Notes: generated by a model not told the origin, from the sequence alone. A stretch of DNA of 64,000 bases from Bog-793 sp963823945 (GCA_963823945.1 CAWGNK010000014.1:62001-126000); one strand, 5' to 3'; positions 40,202-49,456 are shown, counted from the first letter of the stretch. A program made the numbers and translations.

Positions 40202-40207
40202 ACGTTA
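40202..40207 (-). promoter_or_regulatory. -10 hexamer TAACGT of the hydrogenase operon
   Basis: TAACGT on the minus strand ends 6 nt before the GTG of hydB. It would drive the whole minus-strand operon. Confidence 0.5.
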
Positions 40208-40245
40208 GGGCGCCGCCTCGCCGGGTGGAAGGGCCGGTCGACCCA

Positions 40246-40264
40246 TTTGCGGCACAGTTTGCGG
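40246..40264. repeat. Direct repeat in the hydB-porG intergenic region
   Basis: TTTGCGG occurs at 40246-40252 and 40258-40264, 12 bp apart, just upstream of the hydB promoter. It may be a binding site for a shared regulator. The remaining divergent gap to 40398 shows no other clear element; GACCATC occurs twice (40286 and 40321). Confidence 0.35.
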
Positions 40265-40398
40265 GCCAAAGACCGGGGGGCTTGTGACCATCGACCCTGG
40301 AGGGCAGGGCGGTCCGACGCGACCATCAGAGCAGCGAGTGACCAGGCCGTGGGCGGGTGCTCGGTGAAGCGTCCGGTGGACGGACAGCGAGGCTGGCG

Positions 40399-41010
40399 AT
40401 GTTCCAGGTTCGGATCCATGGGCGGGGCGGACAGGGCGTGGTCACGGCGGCGGAGCTGCTCGCCGTGGCGGCGTTCAACGACGGTCGGCACGCCCAGGCC
40501 TTCCCGAGCTTCGGTTCCGAGAGGACCGGTGCCCCGGTCGTCTCGTTCTGCCGCATCAGCGAGCGCGAGATCCGGACGCGTGCGCCGATCGACGAACCCG
40601 ACGCGCTCGTGATCCAGGACGCGACGCTGCTCCGCCAGGTGGGCCTGTTCGCCGGTCTAAGGCCCCAGGGCTGGGTGCTCGTCAACACGACGAAGTCCCT
40701 CGCGTCGACCGGCGTCGCGGGATCCGTGTCCGGACTGCCCGCCAACCACGTGCTCGAGCTGCGGGCGACGGAGATCGCCCTGCGGCACCTCGGCCGGCCG
40801 TTGCCGAACGCGGTGCTCCTCGGCGGCTTTGCCGCGCTCACCGGGGCGGTCTCGCTCGCGGCCGTCGTCACCGCGATCGAGGACCGCTTCTCGGGGGCGA
40901 TGCGTGACGGGAATGTCGCCGCCGTGACCGAGGCGTTCAACCTGACCCGCGAGATGGTGGGGGCATGTGCGACTCGCGAGAGGAGTGCCGTCGGTGCTCC
41001 GCCAGATTGA
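40399..41010 (+). CDS. porG: 2-oxoacid:ferredoxin oxidoreductase, gamma subunit
   Basis: Gamma subunit (203 residues) of a pyruvate synthase-type enzyme; it helps bind coenzyme A. Seen: VRIHGRGGQGVVTAAELLA at residues 4-22, FPSFGSERTGAPV, and GGFAALTGAVSL. Order gamma, alpha, beta with the delta ferredoxin fused to the next protein is a variation on the usual porGDAB. The gene overlaps porA by 17 bp. ATG 40399 has only a weak GCGAGG upstream. Confidence 0.9.
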   Translation: MFQVRIHGRGGQGVVTAAELLAVAAFNDGRHAQAFPSFGSERTGAPVVSFCRISEREIRTRAPIDEPDALVIQDATLLRQVGLFAGLRPQGWVLVNTTKSLASTGVAGSVSGLPANHVLELRATEIALRHLGRPLPNAVLLGGFAALTGAVSLAAVVTAIEDRFSGAMRDGNVAAVTEAFNLTREMVGACATRERSAVGAPPD

Positions 41011-42247
41011 GGGGTCGCGGGCCGTCGCCGAGGCGGTGGCGCTGTGCCGCCCGCGGGTGGTCTGCGCCTACCCGATCTCGCCGCAGACGCACATCATCGA
41101 GGGCGTCGGTTCGCTCGTGCGATCGGGGCGGCTAAAGCCCTGTGAGTTCATCAACGTCGAGTCGGAGTTCGCCGCGATGTCGGTCTCGATCGGCGCCGTC
41201 GCGACCGGGGCCCGGGCCTACACGGCGACGTCGAGCCAGGGGCTGCTCTACATGGCGGAGGCCGTCTTCAACGCCTCCGGTCTCGGACTGCCGATCGTGA
41301 TGACGGTGGCGAACCGGGCACTCGGCGCGCCGATCAACATCTGGAACGACCATTCGGACGCGATGGCGCTGCGCGACTCGGGGTGGGTCCAGCTCTTCGC
41401 CGAGACGAATCAGCACGCCGTCGACCTGCACATCCAGGCCTTCCGGCTTGCCGAGCAGCTCAGCGTGCCGGTGATGGTCTGCATGGACGGTTTCATCCTC
41501 ACCCACGCCGTGGAACGGGTCGAGATCCCGACCCAGGAGCAGGTCGACCGCTACCTGCCCCCGTTCGTGCCGCAACAGATCCTCGATCCGGCCGCACCGG
41601 TCTCGATCGGCGCGATGGTCGGGCCGGAGGCCTACACCGAGGTCCGCTACCTCGCCCACTGCCGCCAGCTCGAGGCGCTCGTCCGTATCCCGGAGAACGC
41701 GGCCGAGTTCGCGCGCGTCGTGGGGCGTCCGAGCGGCGGGCTCGTCTCGGCCTACCGGTGCGAGGACGCCGAGACGATCGTCGTCGCGCTCGGATCGGTC
41801 GTCGGCACCGTGAAAGACGTCGTCGACCAGCTGCGCGAGGAGGGCCTGAAGATCGGCGTCGCCGCCGTGACGACCTTCCGGCCGTTCCCCGAGCAGGCGC
41901 TGGGGCTGGCGCTCGAGGGGGCGCACCGCGTCGTCGTCATCGAGAAGGCCTTCGCCGTCGGCGGTCGCGGGATCCTCGGTGCCCAGGTCGAGGCGCTCGT
42001 CTCGGACCGTGGCACGAGGACCTACACGGTTGTCGCCGGCCTCGGCGGCCGGCCGATCCCGGAGGCGTCGCTGCGACGGGTCTTCGGCGAGGCGATCCGG
42101 GGCGAGCTCGGCGCAGTGAGCTTCCTCGATCTCGACCGGGGTGTCGTCGACCGGGAGCTCGCCCGCAGGGCGGAGGACCCCCGCAGGGAACCGAGCGCTA
42201 CGCGGGTCGAGCGCGCGGCAGCCGAGCACGCGGCGCGGATCGTCTAG
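40994..42247 (+). CDS. porA: 2-oxoacid:ferredoxin oxidoreductase, alpha subunit
   Basis: Catalytic partner subunit, 417 residues. Seen: VCAYPISPQTHIIEG, EFINVESEFAAMSVSIGA with the Glu that activates thiamine diphosphate, ATSSQGLLYMAE, and DGFILTHAVE. Together with PorB it makes acetyl-CoA, CO2 and reduced ferredoxin from pyruvate, or runs in reverse. GTG 40994 chosen because AGGAG at 40981-40985 is 8 nt upstream; GTG 40967 and 40985 are less well placed. Separate alpha and gamma subunits of these lengths favour pyruvate over 2-oxoglutarate, but the substrate is not proven. Confidence 0.88.
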   Translation: MLRQIEGSRAVAEAVALCRPRVVCAYPISPQTHIIEGVGSLVRSGRLKPCEFINVESEFAAMSVSIGAVATGARAYTATSSQGLLYMAEAVFNASGLGLPIVMTVANRALGAPINIWNDHSDAMALRDSGWVQLFAETNQHAVDLHIQAFRLAEQLSVPVMVCMDGFILTHAVERVEIPTQEQVDRYLPPFVPQQILDPAAPVSIGAMVGPEAYTEVRYLAHCRQLEALVRIPENAAEFARVVGRPSGGLVSAYRCEDAETIVVALGSVVGTVKDVVDQLREEGLKIGVAAVTTFRPFPEQALGLALEGAHRVVVIEKAFAVGGRGILGAQVEALVSDRGTRTYTVVAGLGGRPIPEASLRRVFGEAIRGELGAVSFLDLDRGVVDRELARRAEDPRREPSATRVERAAAEHAARIV

Positions 42248-42257
42248 GGATCCCGCC

Positions 42258-43268
42258 GTGACCGAGCAGACGACGTTCTACCAGGTGGGCAGCCTCGCGG
42301 TGGGCAACCGCCTCGTCGACCCGCACCTGCGCACGGTGCAGTCCGACCGCCTCCGCCCGAACGCGCTCACCTCGGGCCACCGGGCCTGCCAGGGGTGCGG
42401 CGAGGCGCTCGGCGCCCGCTTCGTCCTCGACGCGGCGATGGCCGTGACCGACGGGCAGTTGATCGTCGTCAACGCCACGGGGTGCCTGGAGGTCTTCTCG
42501 ACGCCGTATCCCGAGACCTCGTGGCAGGTCGCCTGGATGCACTCGCTGTTCGGCAACACCGCCGCCGTCGCCACCGGCGTCGCCGCGGCCCTCAAGGTGC
42601 GTGGCGACACCGCCACCCGGGTCGTCGCCCAGGCGGGCGACGGGGGAACCGTCGACATCGGTTTCGGCTGCCTCTCGGGGATGTTCGAACGCAACGACGA
42701 CGTCCTGTTCGTCTGCTACGACAACCAGGCCTACATGAACACCGGGGTGCAGCGCTCCGGATCGACGCCCGCCGCGGCGCGCACCGCCACCACCGAGGCC
42801 CGGGGCCGCGAGCCCGGCAACGCCTTCGGCCAGGGCAAGAACCTCCCGGCCCTCGCCGTGGCGCACGAGATCCCGTACGTCGCGACCGCCTCCGTCGCCT
42901 ACCTCCACGACCTCGAGGCGAAAGTCGGCCGGGCGATGGCGCTGCACGGCGCGCGCTACCTGCACGTCCTCGTGCCGTGCCCGCTCGGCTGGGGTGCGGC
43001 GTCCCGGGACACGATCCGCCTCGCCCGCCTCGCCTGCGAGACGGGTCTGTTCCCCCTCTTCGAGGCGGCCGACGGGGAGATCCTCTCGGCGACGCCGATC
43101 CGGCACCGCGAGCCCGTCGAGGCGTACCTGCGTCCCCAGCGGCGTTTCGCCCACCTCTTCGCCGACCCGCCGCGCACCGACGACATCGCCCGCATCCAGG
43201 CGATCGCCGACCGCAACATCCGCCGTTTCGACCTGCTGGGCGAGCGGGCCGGCAAGGGGTCGCGGTGA
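42258..43268 (+). CDS. porB: 2-oxoacid:ferredoxin oxidoreductase, beta subunit
   Basis: Thiamine-diphosphate subunit, 336 residues. Seen: HRACQGCGEALGARF with the first cluster Cys, NATGCLEVFSTPYP, the ThDP motif AGDGGTVDIGFGCLSG followed by NDDVLFVCYDNQAYMNTG (Gly-Asp-Gly to Asn), and VPCPLGWG with another Cys. GTG start 10 bp after porA. The stop overlaps the GltD-like gene, so electrons from this enzyme probably go straight to that protein. Confidence 0.9.
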   Translation: MTEQTTFYQVGSLAVGNRLVDPHLRTVQSDRLRPNALTSGHRACQGCGEALGARFVLDAAMAVTDGQLIVVNATGCLEVFSTPYPETSWQVAWMHSLFGNTAAVATGVAAALKVRGDTATRVVAQAGDGGTVDIGFGCLSGMFERNDDVLFVCYDNQAYMNTGVQRSGSTPAAARTATTEARGREPGNAFGQGKNLPALAVAHEIPYVATASVAYLHDLEAKVGRAMALHGARYLHVLVPCPLGWGAASRDTIRLARLACETGLFPLFEAADGEILSATPIRHREPVEAYLRPQRRFAHLFADPPRTDDIARIQAIADRNIRRFDLLGERAGKGSR

Positions 43269-44892
43269 GCGAGCACCCGTTCGCGATCACGCTCGACGCC
43301 GGGTCGAGCCGGGAGAACCGCACCGGGTCGTGGCGGGTCGAGCGGCCCGTCTACGCCGACCGCCTGCCGCCGTGCAACGACGCCTGCCCGGCCGGCGAGA
43401 ACATCCAGCGCTGGCTGTACGAAGCCGGGGCCGGGGACTACGAGGCGGCGTGGCGCGGGCTCGTCGAGGACAACCCGCTGCCCGCGACCTGCGGGCGGGT
43501 CTGCTTCCACCCCTGCGAGGCGGCCTGCAACCGGGGCCAGCTCGACGAGGCCGTCGGCATCCACGCCGTCGAGCGGTTCCTTGGCGACACGGCGATCGCG
43601 CACGGCTGGCGGCTGCCCGAGTGCGTCCCCGCGACGGGACGGCGGGTGCTCGTCGTCGGGTCCGGCCCGTCGGGGCTCTCCGCCGCCTACCACCTCCGCC
43701 GGGCCGGGCACGAGGTCGTCGTGCGCGAGGCGGCGCCCAGGCCGGGGGGATGCTGCGTTACGGCATCCCGAAGTACCGGCTGCCCCGCGAGGTGATCGAC
43801 GCCGAGATCTCGGCGATTCAGGACCTCGGGGTCGAGATCCGCTGCGATGCGGGCGTGGCCGACATCGCCGCGGCGATGGCGGAGGGCTCTTTCGACGCGG
43901 TGTACCTCGCCCTCGGCGCCCAGCTGTCGCACCGCGTGCAGATCCCGGCCGCCGACTCGGCCCGCCTGCTGGACGCGCTCGCCTTCCTGGCGGGCACGGA
44001 GACGGCGGAGCCGGCGGCGATCGGCCGCCGCGTCGTCGTCTACGGCGGCGGCGACACCGCGATGGACGCGGCCCGCAGCGCCAAGCGGCTCGGCGCGACC
44101 GACGCCGTGATCGTCTACCGGCGCAACCGCCAGAAGATGCCCGCCCACGCCGCCGAGGTCGCCGAGGCGCTCGCCGAGGGGGTGACGGTGCGCTGGATGT
44201 CGACGATCTCGCGAGTGGACGGCCACAAGGTCCTCGTCGAGAAGATGGAGCTCGATTCCGCCGGTTTCCCGCAGCCGACCGGAGAGTTCGCCGACCTCGA
44301 CGCCGACTGCGTGATCCTGGCGCTCGGCCAGGACGCCGATCTCGCGCCGCTCGCGGCCCTCGAGGGCGTCGAGGTGCGCGACGGCCTCGTGGTGGTCGAC
44401 GCCCAGATGATGACCGGCCGCCCCGGCGTCTTCGCCGGGGGCGACATGGTCCCGGCCGAGCGCACCGTCACCGTCGCCGTCGGGCACGGCAAGCGCGCCG
44501 CCCGCAACATCGACCGTTGGCTCGGGGGCGAAGCCGAGGGGCCGACGCCCCGTCACGAGCTCGCCTCGTTCGAGACGCTGAACACGTGGTACTACGCGGA
44601 CGCCCCCCGCACGGCCCAGCCCGAGCTGGACGCCGAGCTGCGCCAGGCCGGGTTCGAGGAGGTCGTGGGCGGGCTCGACGACTCCAAGGCGCTTTTCGAG
44701 GCGCGCCGCTGCCTGTCGTGCGGCAACTGTTTCGAGTGCGACAACTGCTATGGAATCTGCCCCGACAACGCGGTGTCTAAGCTCGGGCCCGGCGAGCGGT
44801 ACGCGTTCGACTACGACTACTGCAAGGGCTGCGGCATCTGCGTCGCCGAATGCCCCTGCGGCGCGATCGTCATGGTGCCGGAGCTGATCTGA
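43265..44892 (+). CDS. GltD-like NAD(P)H oxidoreductase fused to a two-[4Fe-4S] ferredoxin domain (apparent frameshift)
   Basis: About 542 residues if repaired. Order: N-terminal Fe-S domain (PPCNDACPAGENIQRWL and TCGRVCFHPCEAACNRG), FAD-binding VLVVGSGPSGLSAAYHLRRAG, NAD(P)-binding VVVYGGGDTAMDAARSAKRLG, second FAD motif GVFAGGDMVPA, and a C-terminal ferredoxin domain CLSCGNCFECDNCYGICP and CKGCGICVAECPCGA. It looks like a glutamate-synthase-small-subunit-type reductase joined to PorD, linking porGAB to NAD(P)H. The frame breaks at a run of six G (43744-43749): a seventh G would give PGGMLRYGIPKYRLP, the family consensus, so a base-calling loss is likely. GTG start overlaps porB. Confidence 0.82.
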
Positions 44893-44943
44893 ATCACGTA
44901 TCGGCTGCGGCGCGACCGGCCGCTCTGGATCGATTGGACGGGG

Positions 44944-44968
44944 GTCGGCGGCGCCCGGGTGCGCCGAC
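44944..44968 (+). terminator. Hairpin between the por operon and pntA
   Basis: GTCGGCG (44944-44950) pairs with CGCCGAC (44962-44968). It has no T-tract. It may end the por transcript or be part of the pntA leader; the rest of 44893-45019 shows only the strong AAGGAGG Shine-Dalgarno at 45007-45013. Confidence 0.35.
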
Positions 44969-45019
44969 GGCCCCTCTGGTGGGTGCCGAGGTGACTCGGG
45001 CCACCCAAGGAGGAAGATG

Positions 45020-46255
45020 ATGGCTGATCGGGCGGAACCGTCCGCGGCGTCACAGGCGCCAAAGAAGGGCCCCACGGAAGCCGCCGAGCCTTCGGTGGCC
45101 GTCGTGCGCGAGGCGGCCGAAGGTGAGCGGCGGGTCGCAGTCGTCCCCGACGACGTCGGCAAGCTCCACCAGGCGGGCTTCGCCGTCATGGTCGAGAAGA
45201 ACGCGGGCCGGCAGGCGTGGTTCTTCGATGACGCCTACGTCCAGGCGGGGGCGACCGTCGCCGACCGGGCGAAGTGCCTGGCGAAATCCGACGTCGTCCT
45301 CTACGTGGGGCGGCCCTCGGCCGCCGACGTGAAGAAGCTGCGTCCCGGCCAGGTCGTCGTCGGCCTGCTCGCCCCGCTGGTCGACCCGGGGTGCGCGGGC
45401 CTGCTCGCGGGACACGGCGTCACCGCCGTGAGCCTCGACAACCTGCCGCGCACCCTCAGCCGCGCCCAGTCGATGGACGCGCTGAGCTCACAGGCGAACA
45501 TCGCCGGCTACAAGGCCGCCCTCGTGGCGGCGGGCGCCTACGGGCGCTACTTCCCGCTCCTCATGACGGCGGCCGGGACCGCCCGTCCCGCCGAGGTGCT
45601 CGTGCTCGGCGCCGGGGTGGCGGGGCTGCAGGCGATCGCGACCTGCCACCGGCTCGGCGCCATCGTCCGTGGCTACGACGTGCGTCCCGAGGCGAAGGAG
45701 CAGGTCGAGTCGCTCGGTGGTCGCTTCGTCGAGCTGAAATCGGTCGGCGAGGCGGTCGGCGAGGGCGGCTACGCCCGGGCCCTCACCGCCGAGGAGACCA
45801 AGGCGCAGCAGGAGGAGCTGAACGGGCACATCGCCCAGCACGACGTCGTCATCACGACGGCGCAGGTGCCGGGCCGGCGCCCGCCGTTGCTCGTCACGGC
45901 GGGGGCCGTGGGGGCGATGCGTGCCGGGTCGGTGATCGTCGACATGGCGGCGAGCGAGCTCGGCGGCAACGTCGAGGGGTCCCGTCCCGACGACACGGTC
46001 GTCACGGAGCACGGGGTGACGATCATCGGGGCCGGCAGCCTTCCCTCGACGATGGCGGGCGCGGCGTCGACGGCGTACTCGCACAACATCTGCGCGCTTG
46101 TCGCCCACCTCGCCGCCGACGGGAAGGTGGCCATCGACCTCACCGACGAGATCCAGGCCGGTGTGGTCATCACCCACGCAGGAAAGGTGGTCAACCCCGC
46201 GACCGCGGAACTGGCGGGGGCGGCCACCGGCAAACCACTAGCGAACGGAGCCTGA
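45020..46255 (+). CDS. pntA: NAD(P) transhydrogenase, alpha-1 subunit (NAD(H)-binding)
   Basis: Cytosolic domain I of the proton-translocating transhydrogenase. 411 residues. Seen: VVREAAEGERRVAVVPDDV at the N-terminus, RAQSMDALSSQANIAGYKA (the conserved SQAN), the NAD loop LVLGAGVAGLQAIATCHRLG, RPEAKEQVESLGG and GSVIVDMAASELGGN. The three-gene split (alpha-1, alpha-2, beta) is normal for actinobacteria. ATG 45020 preferred over the adjacent ATG 45017 because AAGGAGG is then 6 nt away. Confidence 0.93.
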   Translation: MADRAEPSAASQAPKKGPTEAAEPSVAVVREAAEGERRVAVVPDDVGKLHQAGFAVMVEKNAGRQAWFFDDAYVQAGATVADRAKCLAKSDVVLYVGRPSAADVKKLRPGQVVVGLLAPLVDPGCAGLLAGHGVTAVSLDNLPRTLSRAQSMDALSSQANIAGYKAALVAAGAYGRYFPLLMTAAGTARPAEVLVLGAGVAGLQAIATCHRLGAIVRGYDVRPEAKEQVESLGGRFVELKSVGEAVGEGGYARALTAEETKAQQEELNGHIAQHDVVITTAQVPGRRPPLLVTAGAVGAMRAGSVIVDMAASELGGNVEGSRPDDTVVTEHGVTIIGAGSLPSTMAGAASTAYSHNICALVAHLAADGKVAIDLTDEIQAGVVITHAGKVVNPATAELAGAATGKPLANGA

Positions 46256-46259
46256 GTCG

Positions 46260-46586
46260 ATGGATACGAGTCTCATCACTGACGTCACGATCTTCGTGCT
46301 CAGTCTTCTCGTGGGGTTCGAGGTGATCTCCAAGGTCCCCCAGACGCTCCACACGCCGTTGATGTCGGCCGCGAACTCCATTCACGGGGTCGTGATCGTG
46401 GGCGCCTTCCTCATCGCCTCGACGGCGCACAACACGGTCGGCTACGTGCTCGCCTTCATCGCGGCGGCGTTCGCGGGCATGAACGTCGTCGGCGGCTACA
46501 CGGTCACCGACCGGATGCTCCAGATGTTCCAGCGTCGTCCGGCCCCGGCCGCCAAGGAAGCGACCGAGAAGGGGGGTAACTCCTGA
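46260..46586 (+). CDS. NAD(P) transhydrogenase, alpha-2 subunit (membrane)
   Basis: A 108-residue membrane subunit (domain II, first part) with three hydrophobic helices: VTIFVLSLLVGFEVISKVP, GVVIVGAFLIAST and YVLAFIAAAFAGMNVVGGY. TLHTPLMSAANSIHG is the highly conserved family block that helps line the proton path. ATG 4 bp after pntA; its stop overlaps pntB (TGATG). Confidence 0.93.
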   Translation: MDTSLITDVTIFVLSLLVGFEVISKVPQTLHTPLMSAANSIHGVVIVGAFLIASTAHNTVGYVLAFIAAAFAGMNVVGGYTVTDRMLQMFQRRPAPAAKEATEKGGNS

Positions 46587-48057
46587 TGGGCGCCCTCACC
46601 GCATCTCTCACGTTGCACCTCGCCTCCCCGTCGTACGCCTTCGAGGACGGCATCACGCTCATCTTGTTGCTCGCCGCGACGTGCTTCGTCATCGGCCTCC
46701 ACCTGATGAACGCGCCACCGACGGCGAACCACGGGAACCGGCTGTCGGCGCTCGGCATGGCCGTCGCCGTCGCGGCGACCCTCGCCCTCATCGCCCACGA
46801 CGGGACGATCACGACGACCGGCTGGCTGATGCTGGCCGTGGGCGGCGTCCTCGGCTCCGCCATCGGGCTGTACCTCGCGCGCTCGGTCGAGATGACGGCG
46901 ATGCCGCAGCTGGTGAGCCTGTTCAACGCCGTCGGCGGCGGCGCGGCGGCGCTCGTCGCGATCGCCGACTTCGTGCGCCTCGCGGGGATCGCCGGCGCGC
47001 CGACGATCGCGGCGAGGATCTCGGTGACGAGCGTCCTCGACGTCGTGATCGGCGCCGTGACGCTGTCGGGCTCGATCGTGGCGGCGGGCAAGCTGCAGGG
47101 CTTCATCCCGTCGAACCCGGTCGTCATCCCCGGCGGCCGCTTCATCAACCTCGTGCTGGCCCTCGGGCTGTGCGCCGGGACCGGGTACATCCTGTCGGGG
47201 GCGAACAGCGACATCACGCTGATCGGGATCGCCGTCGCCGCCCTCGTCATGGGCGTGATCATGGTCATGCCGATCGGCGGCGCGGACATGCCGGTCGTGA
47301 TCTCGCTGCTGAACGCCTTCACCGGGACGGCCGTCGCGATGGCGGGGTTCGTCATCAACAGCCTCGGGCTGATCATCGCCGGCGCCCTCGTCGGCGCCTC
47401 CGGCAGCATCCTCACGAAGCTGATGGCCGACGCGATGAACCGCTCGATCCTCAACATCGTCGCCGGCGGGTTCGGCACCGGCGACACGGCGAGCGTGATC
47501 GGCGCCGGTGCCACGGGCCAGGTGCGCTCGGTCGGGGCGGACGACGTCGCGATCCAGCTCGCCTACGCGCAGAAGGTGATCATCGTCCCGGGCTACGGGT
47601 TGGCCGCCGCCCACGCCCAGCACTCGGTGAAGGAGCTGGCGGACCTGTTGGAAAAGCGCGGGGTCGAGGTGTCCTACGCCATCCACCCGGTAGCCGGCCG
47701 GATGCCGGGCCACATGAACGTCCTGCTCGCCGAGGCCGAGGTTCCCTACCAGGAACTGAAGACGATGGAGGAGATCAACCCGGAGTTCCCCGCGCCGACG
47801 TCGCCCTGGTGATCGGGGCGAACGACGTGACGAATCCGGCCGCCCGCCGGCCCGGCAACGCCGTCTCGGGCATGCCGATCCTCGACGTCGACAAGGCGAA
47901 GAGCATCATCGTCATCAAGCGCTCGATGGGCTACGGCTACGCCGGCATCGACAACGAGCTCTACACCGACCCGAAGACGGGCATGTTCTTCGCCGACGCG
48001 CAGGCCGGCCTGCGGGCCATCACCGCGGCGGTGAAGACCCTGGTGGGGGTGGACTGA
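46586..48057 (+). CDS. pntB: NAD(P) transhydrogenase, beta subunit (apparent frameshift)
   Basis: Membrane part and NADP-binding domain III; with the alpha subunits it couples NADH to NADPH exchange to the proton gradient. About 490 residues if repaired. Eight or nine N-terminal helices, then GYGLAAAHAQHSVKELADLL (NADP fingerprint GxGxxxA), HPVAGRMPGHMNVLLAEA, and in the next frame DVALVIGANDVTNPAAR, GMPILDVDKAKSIIVIKRSM and YGYAGIDNELYTDP. The frame changes at the four C of 47789-47792; a fifth C would give EFPRADVALVIGAND, the expected sequence. Probably a lost base rather than a true mutation. Confidence 0.88.
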
Positions 48058-48075
48058 CCTTTCGCGCTGCCGTCA

Positions 48076-48109
48076 CGGCACCGGCGGGACGAACGACCCG
48101 CCGGTGCCG
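48076..48109. terminator. Strong bidirectional hairpin after pntB
   Basis: CGGCACCGGCGGG (48076-48088) is perfectly complementary to CCCGCCGGTGCCG (48097-48109), a 13-bp stem with an 8-nt loop. It lies between convergent genes (pntB and the beta-propeller protein) and has no T-tract, as often in high-G+C genomes. The remaining 48110-48186 shows nothing else. Confidence 0.65.
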
Positions 48110-48186
48110 GGACGGCGCGCGCCGCGGTCATTCCCCGGTGAGGTCGCGCCCGCCCGCCCGGCGACGGGCGATGCCGCGTCGCCGGG

Positions 48187-49149
48187 TCAGCCGCCTCGGG
48201 CCAGGGTGATCTCCTGGATGTTGCCGTAGCCGGGCGTCCCGACGAAGTCGTAGAGGGTGCGGCCGTCAGGCGAGAGGGCGAGCGCGACGGAGTCGAGGGC
48301 GGCGGGGATCACACGCTCGACGTCCTCGGTGGCGGACGTGATGATCGAGACGTTCATCGTCGTGGCCGTCCGTTTCAGGACGTAGATGCGGTCACCGTCG
48401 GGCGAGGCGGCCACCGCGACGGCCGGGTTCCCCGTGGAGAAGGCGGCGAGCGTCCCGCCCGAGGCGAGCGAGGTCTCCTCGAGGACACCCGAGCGCTGCA
48501 GGGTCCAGACGGCTGTCTCGGACCGGTCGGGGACGATCCCGATGGGGTCGCGGGGCACGCCGACCGCACCGGCGACGCGGAATGACGAGGTGCTGAGGCG
48601 TGTGACCTCCATCGAGGCCGCCGTGCCGTTGAGCACGTAGAGCGTCTTGCCGCCGTAGCCGAAAGCGAGCGCCCGCACGGGGCCCCTGACGGCGACCGAG
48701 CGGATCCGGCGACCCGTCGTCGCATCGAGAAACACGACCGCACCGGTTGTCGGCCGCGCAAGCCCGAGGGCGAGGAGGCCCCGCGACGACCCGGCGACGC
48801 ACGTCGCCGTGGGGCTCACCGCGACGGAGTGCCACTTCTCGCCCGTCGAGGGCGCGAACCGGCCGAGCCGCATCGCCGACCGGTTCCCGTAGAGGGCCCA
48901 GATGGCACCGCCGGGCAGGGGCGCAGTCCCGTCGACGAGAGCCCTGGGAGCCGGGATGATCCTCACCGGTTTGACCGGCGCGGTGGCGGGCGCCCGCCGC
49001 GCACCGGAGGCGGCAGGGGCAACGCACGCCAGCGCGAGCAGCGTCGCCGTGAGGATCACACCCGCCCGCCGCCGTGGTGGCGTGGCGACGAGATGGCGGT
49101 GTCGGCCACCCGCCCGTGGCGGAACAACGAGAGATCCTGGTTCCCCCAT
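48187..49149 (-). CDS. Exported YncE-like beta-propeller protein
   Basis: A 320-residue exported protein. The N-terminus has an Arg-rich region (PPRRRAG) before the signal helix VILTATLLALACVAPAASG; it lacks a lipobox and a clear twin-arginine motif. The rest is made of about six repeats of the kind SVAVSPTATCV, ALAFGYGGKTLYVLNG, AVAASPDGDRIYVLK and ALALSPDGRTLYDFVG, typical of YncE/WD40-like propellers. Function unknown. ATG 49149 is preferred because TACAGT (minus strand, 49165-49160) is 10 nt upstream; the long upstream frame extension lacks signal features. Convergent with pntB. Confidence 0.72.
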   Translation of the reverse strand: MGEPGSLVVPPRAGGRHRHLVATPPRRRAGVILTATLLALACVAPAASGARRAPATAPVKPVRIIPAPRALVDGTAPLPGGAIWALYGNRSAMRLGRFAPSTGEKWHSVAVSPTATCVAGSSRGLLALGLARPTTGAVVFLDATTGRRIRSVAVRGPVRALAFGYGGKTLYVLNGTAASMEVTRLSTSSFRVAGAVGVPRDPIGIVPDRSETAVWTLQRSGVLEETSLASGGTLAAFSTGNPAVAVAASPDGDRIYVLKRTATTMNVSIITSATEDVERVIPAALDSVALALSPDGRTLYDFVGTPGYGNIQEITLARGG

Positions 49150-49427
49150 GCCGCAGCCGACTGTACGACGAATCGCCCGGCCGCTGCCTGGCCGGCGGGA
49201 CGGACCCGGTTGCGTCCCGCCATCGCCCGCCGGCGCCCCGGTCTCCCACCTCGCGCCACTGCCCCCGGGCCGGCTCCCGGCGGGCGCCGCGACGGTTTCT
49301 TCCCTCATCGGGCCTCTCGCGCCCAACGACGTAACTGCAGGGGAGCCGGCGGGCCCGAGGAGGGCGGCCCAGGTGGGGGACGCTCCCGCGTCAGGGCAGG
49401 CCGGGAGGGTGAGCGAACGGAATGTGG

Positions 49428-49456
49428 TTGACGGTGGAGGGATCGACACGTAGAGT
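49428..49456 (+). promoter_or_regulatory. Promoter of the mraZ/dcw cluster
   Basis: TTGACG (49428-49433), 17-bp spacer, TAGAGT (49451-49456): near-consensus spacing for a housekeeping promoter. The stretch from the propeller gene start (49149) to 49427 holds no other feature that I can support. Confidence 0.65.

Noticed and set aside
48187..49149. Lipoprotein or twin-arginine signal on the beta-propeller protein
   Set aside because: ALAC does not follow the lipobox order and the Arg run lacks the SRRxFLK pattern.
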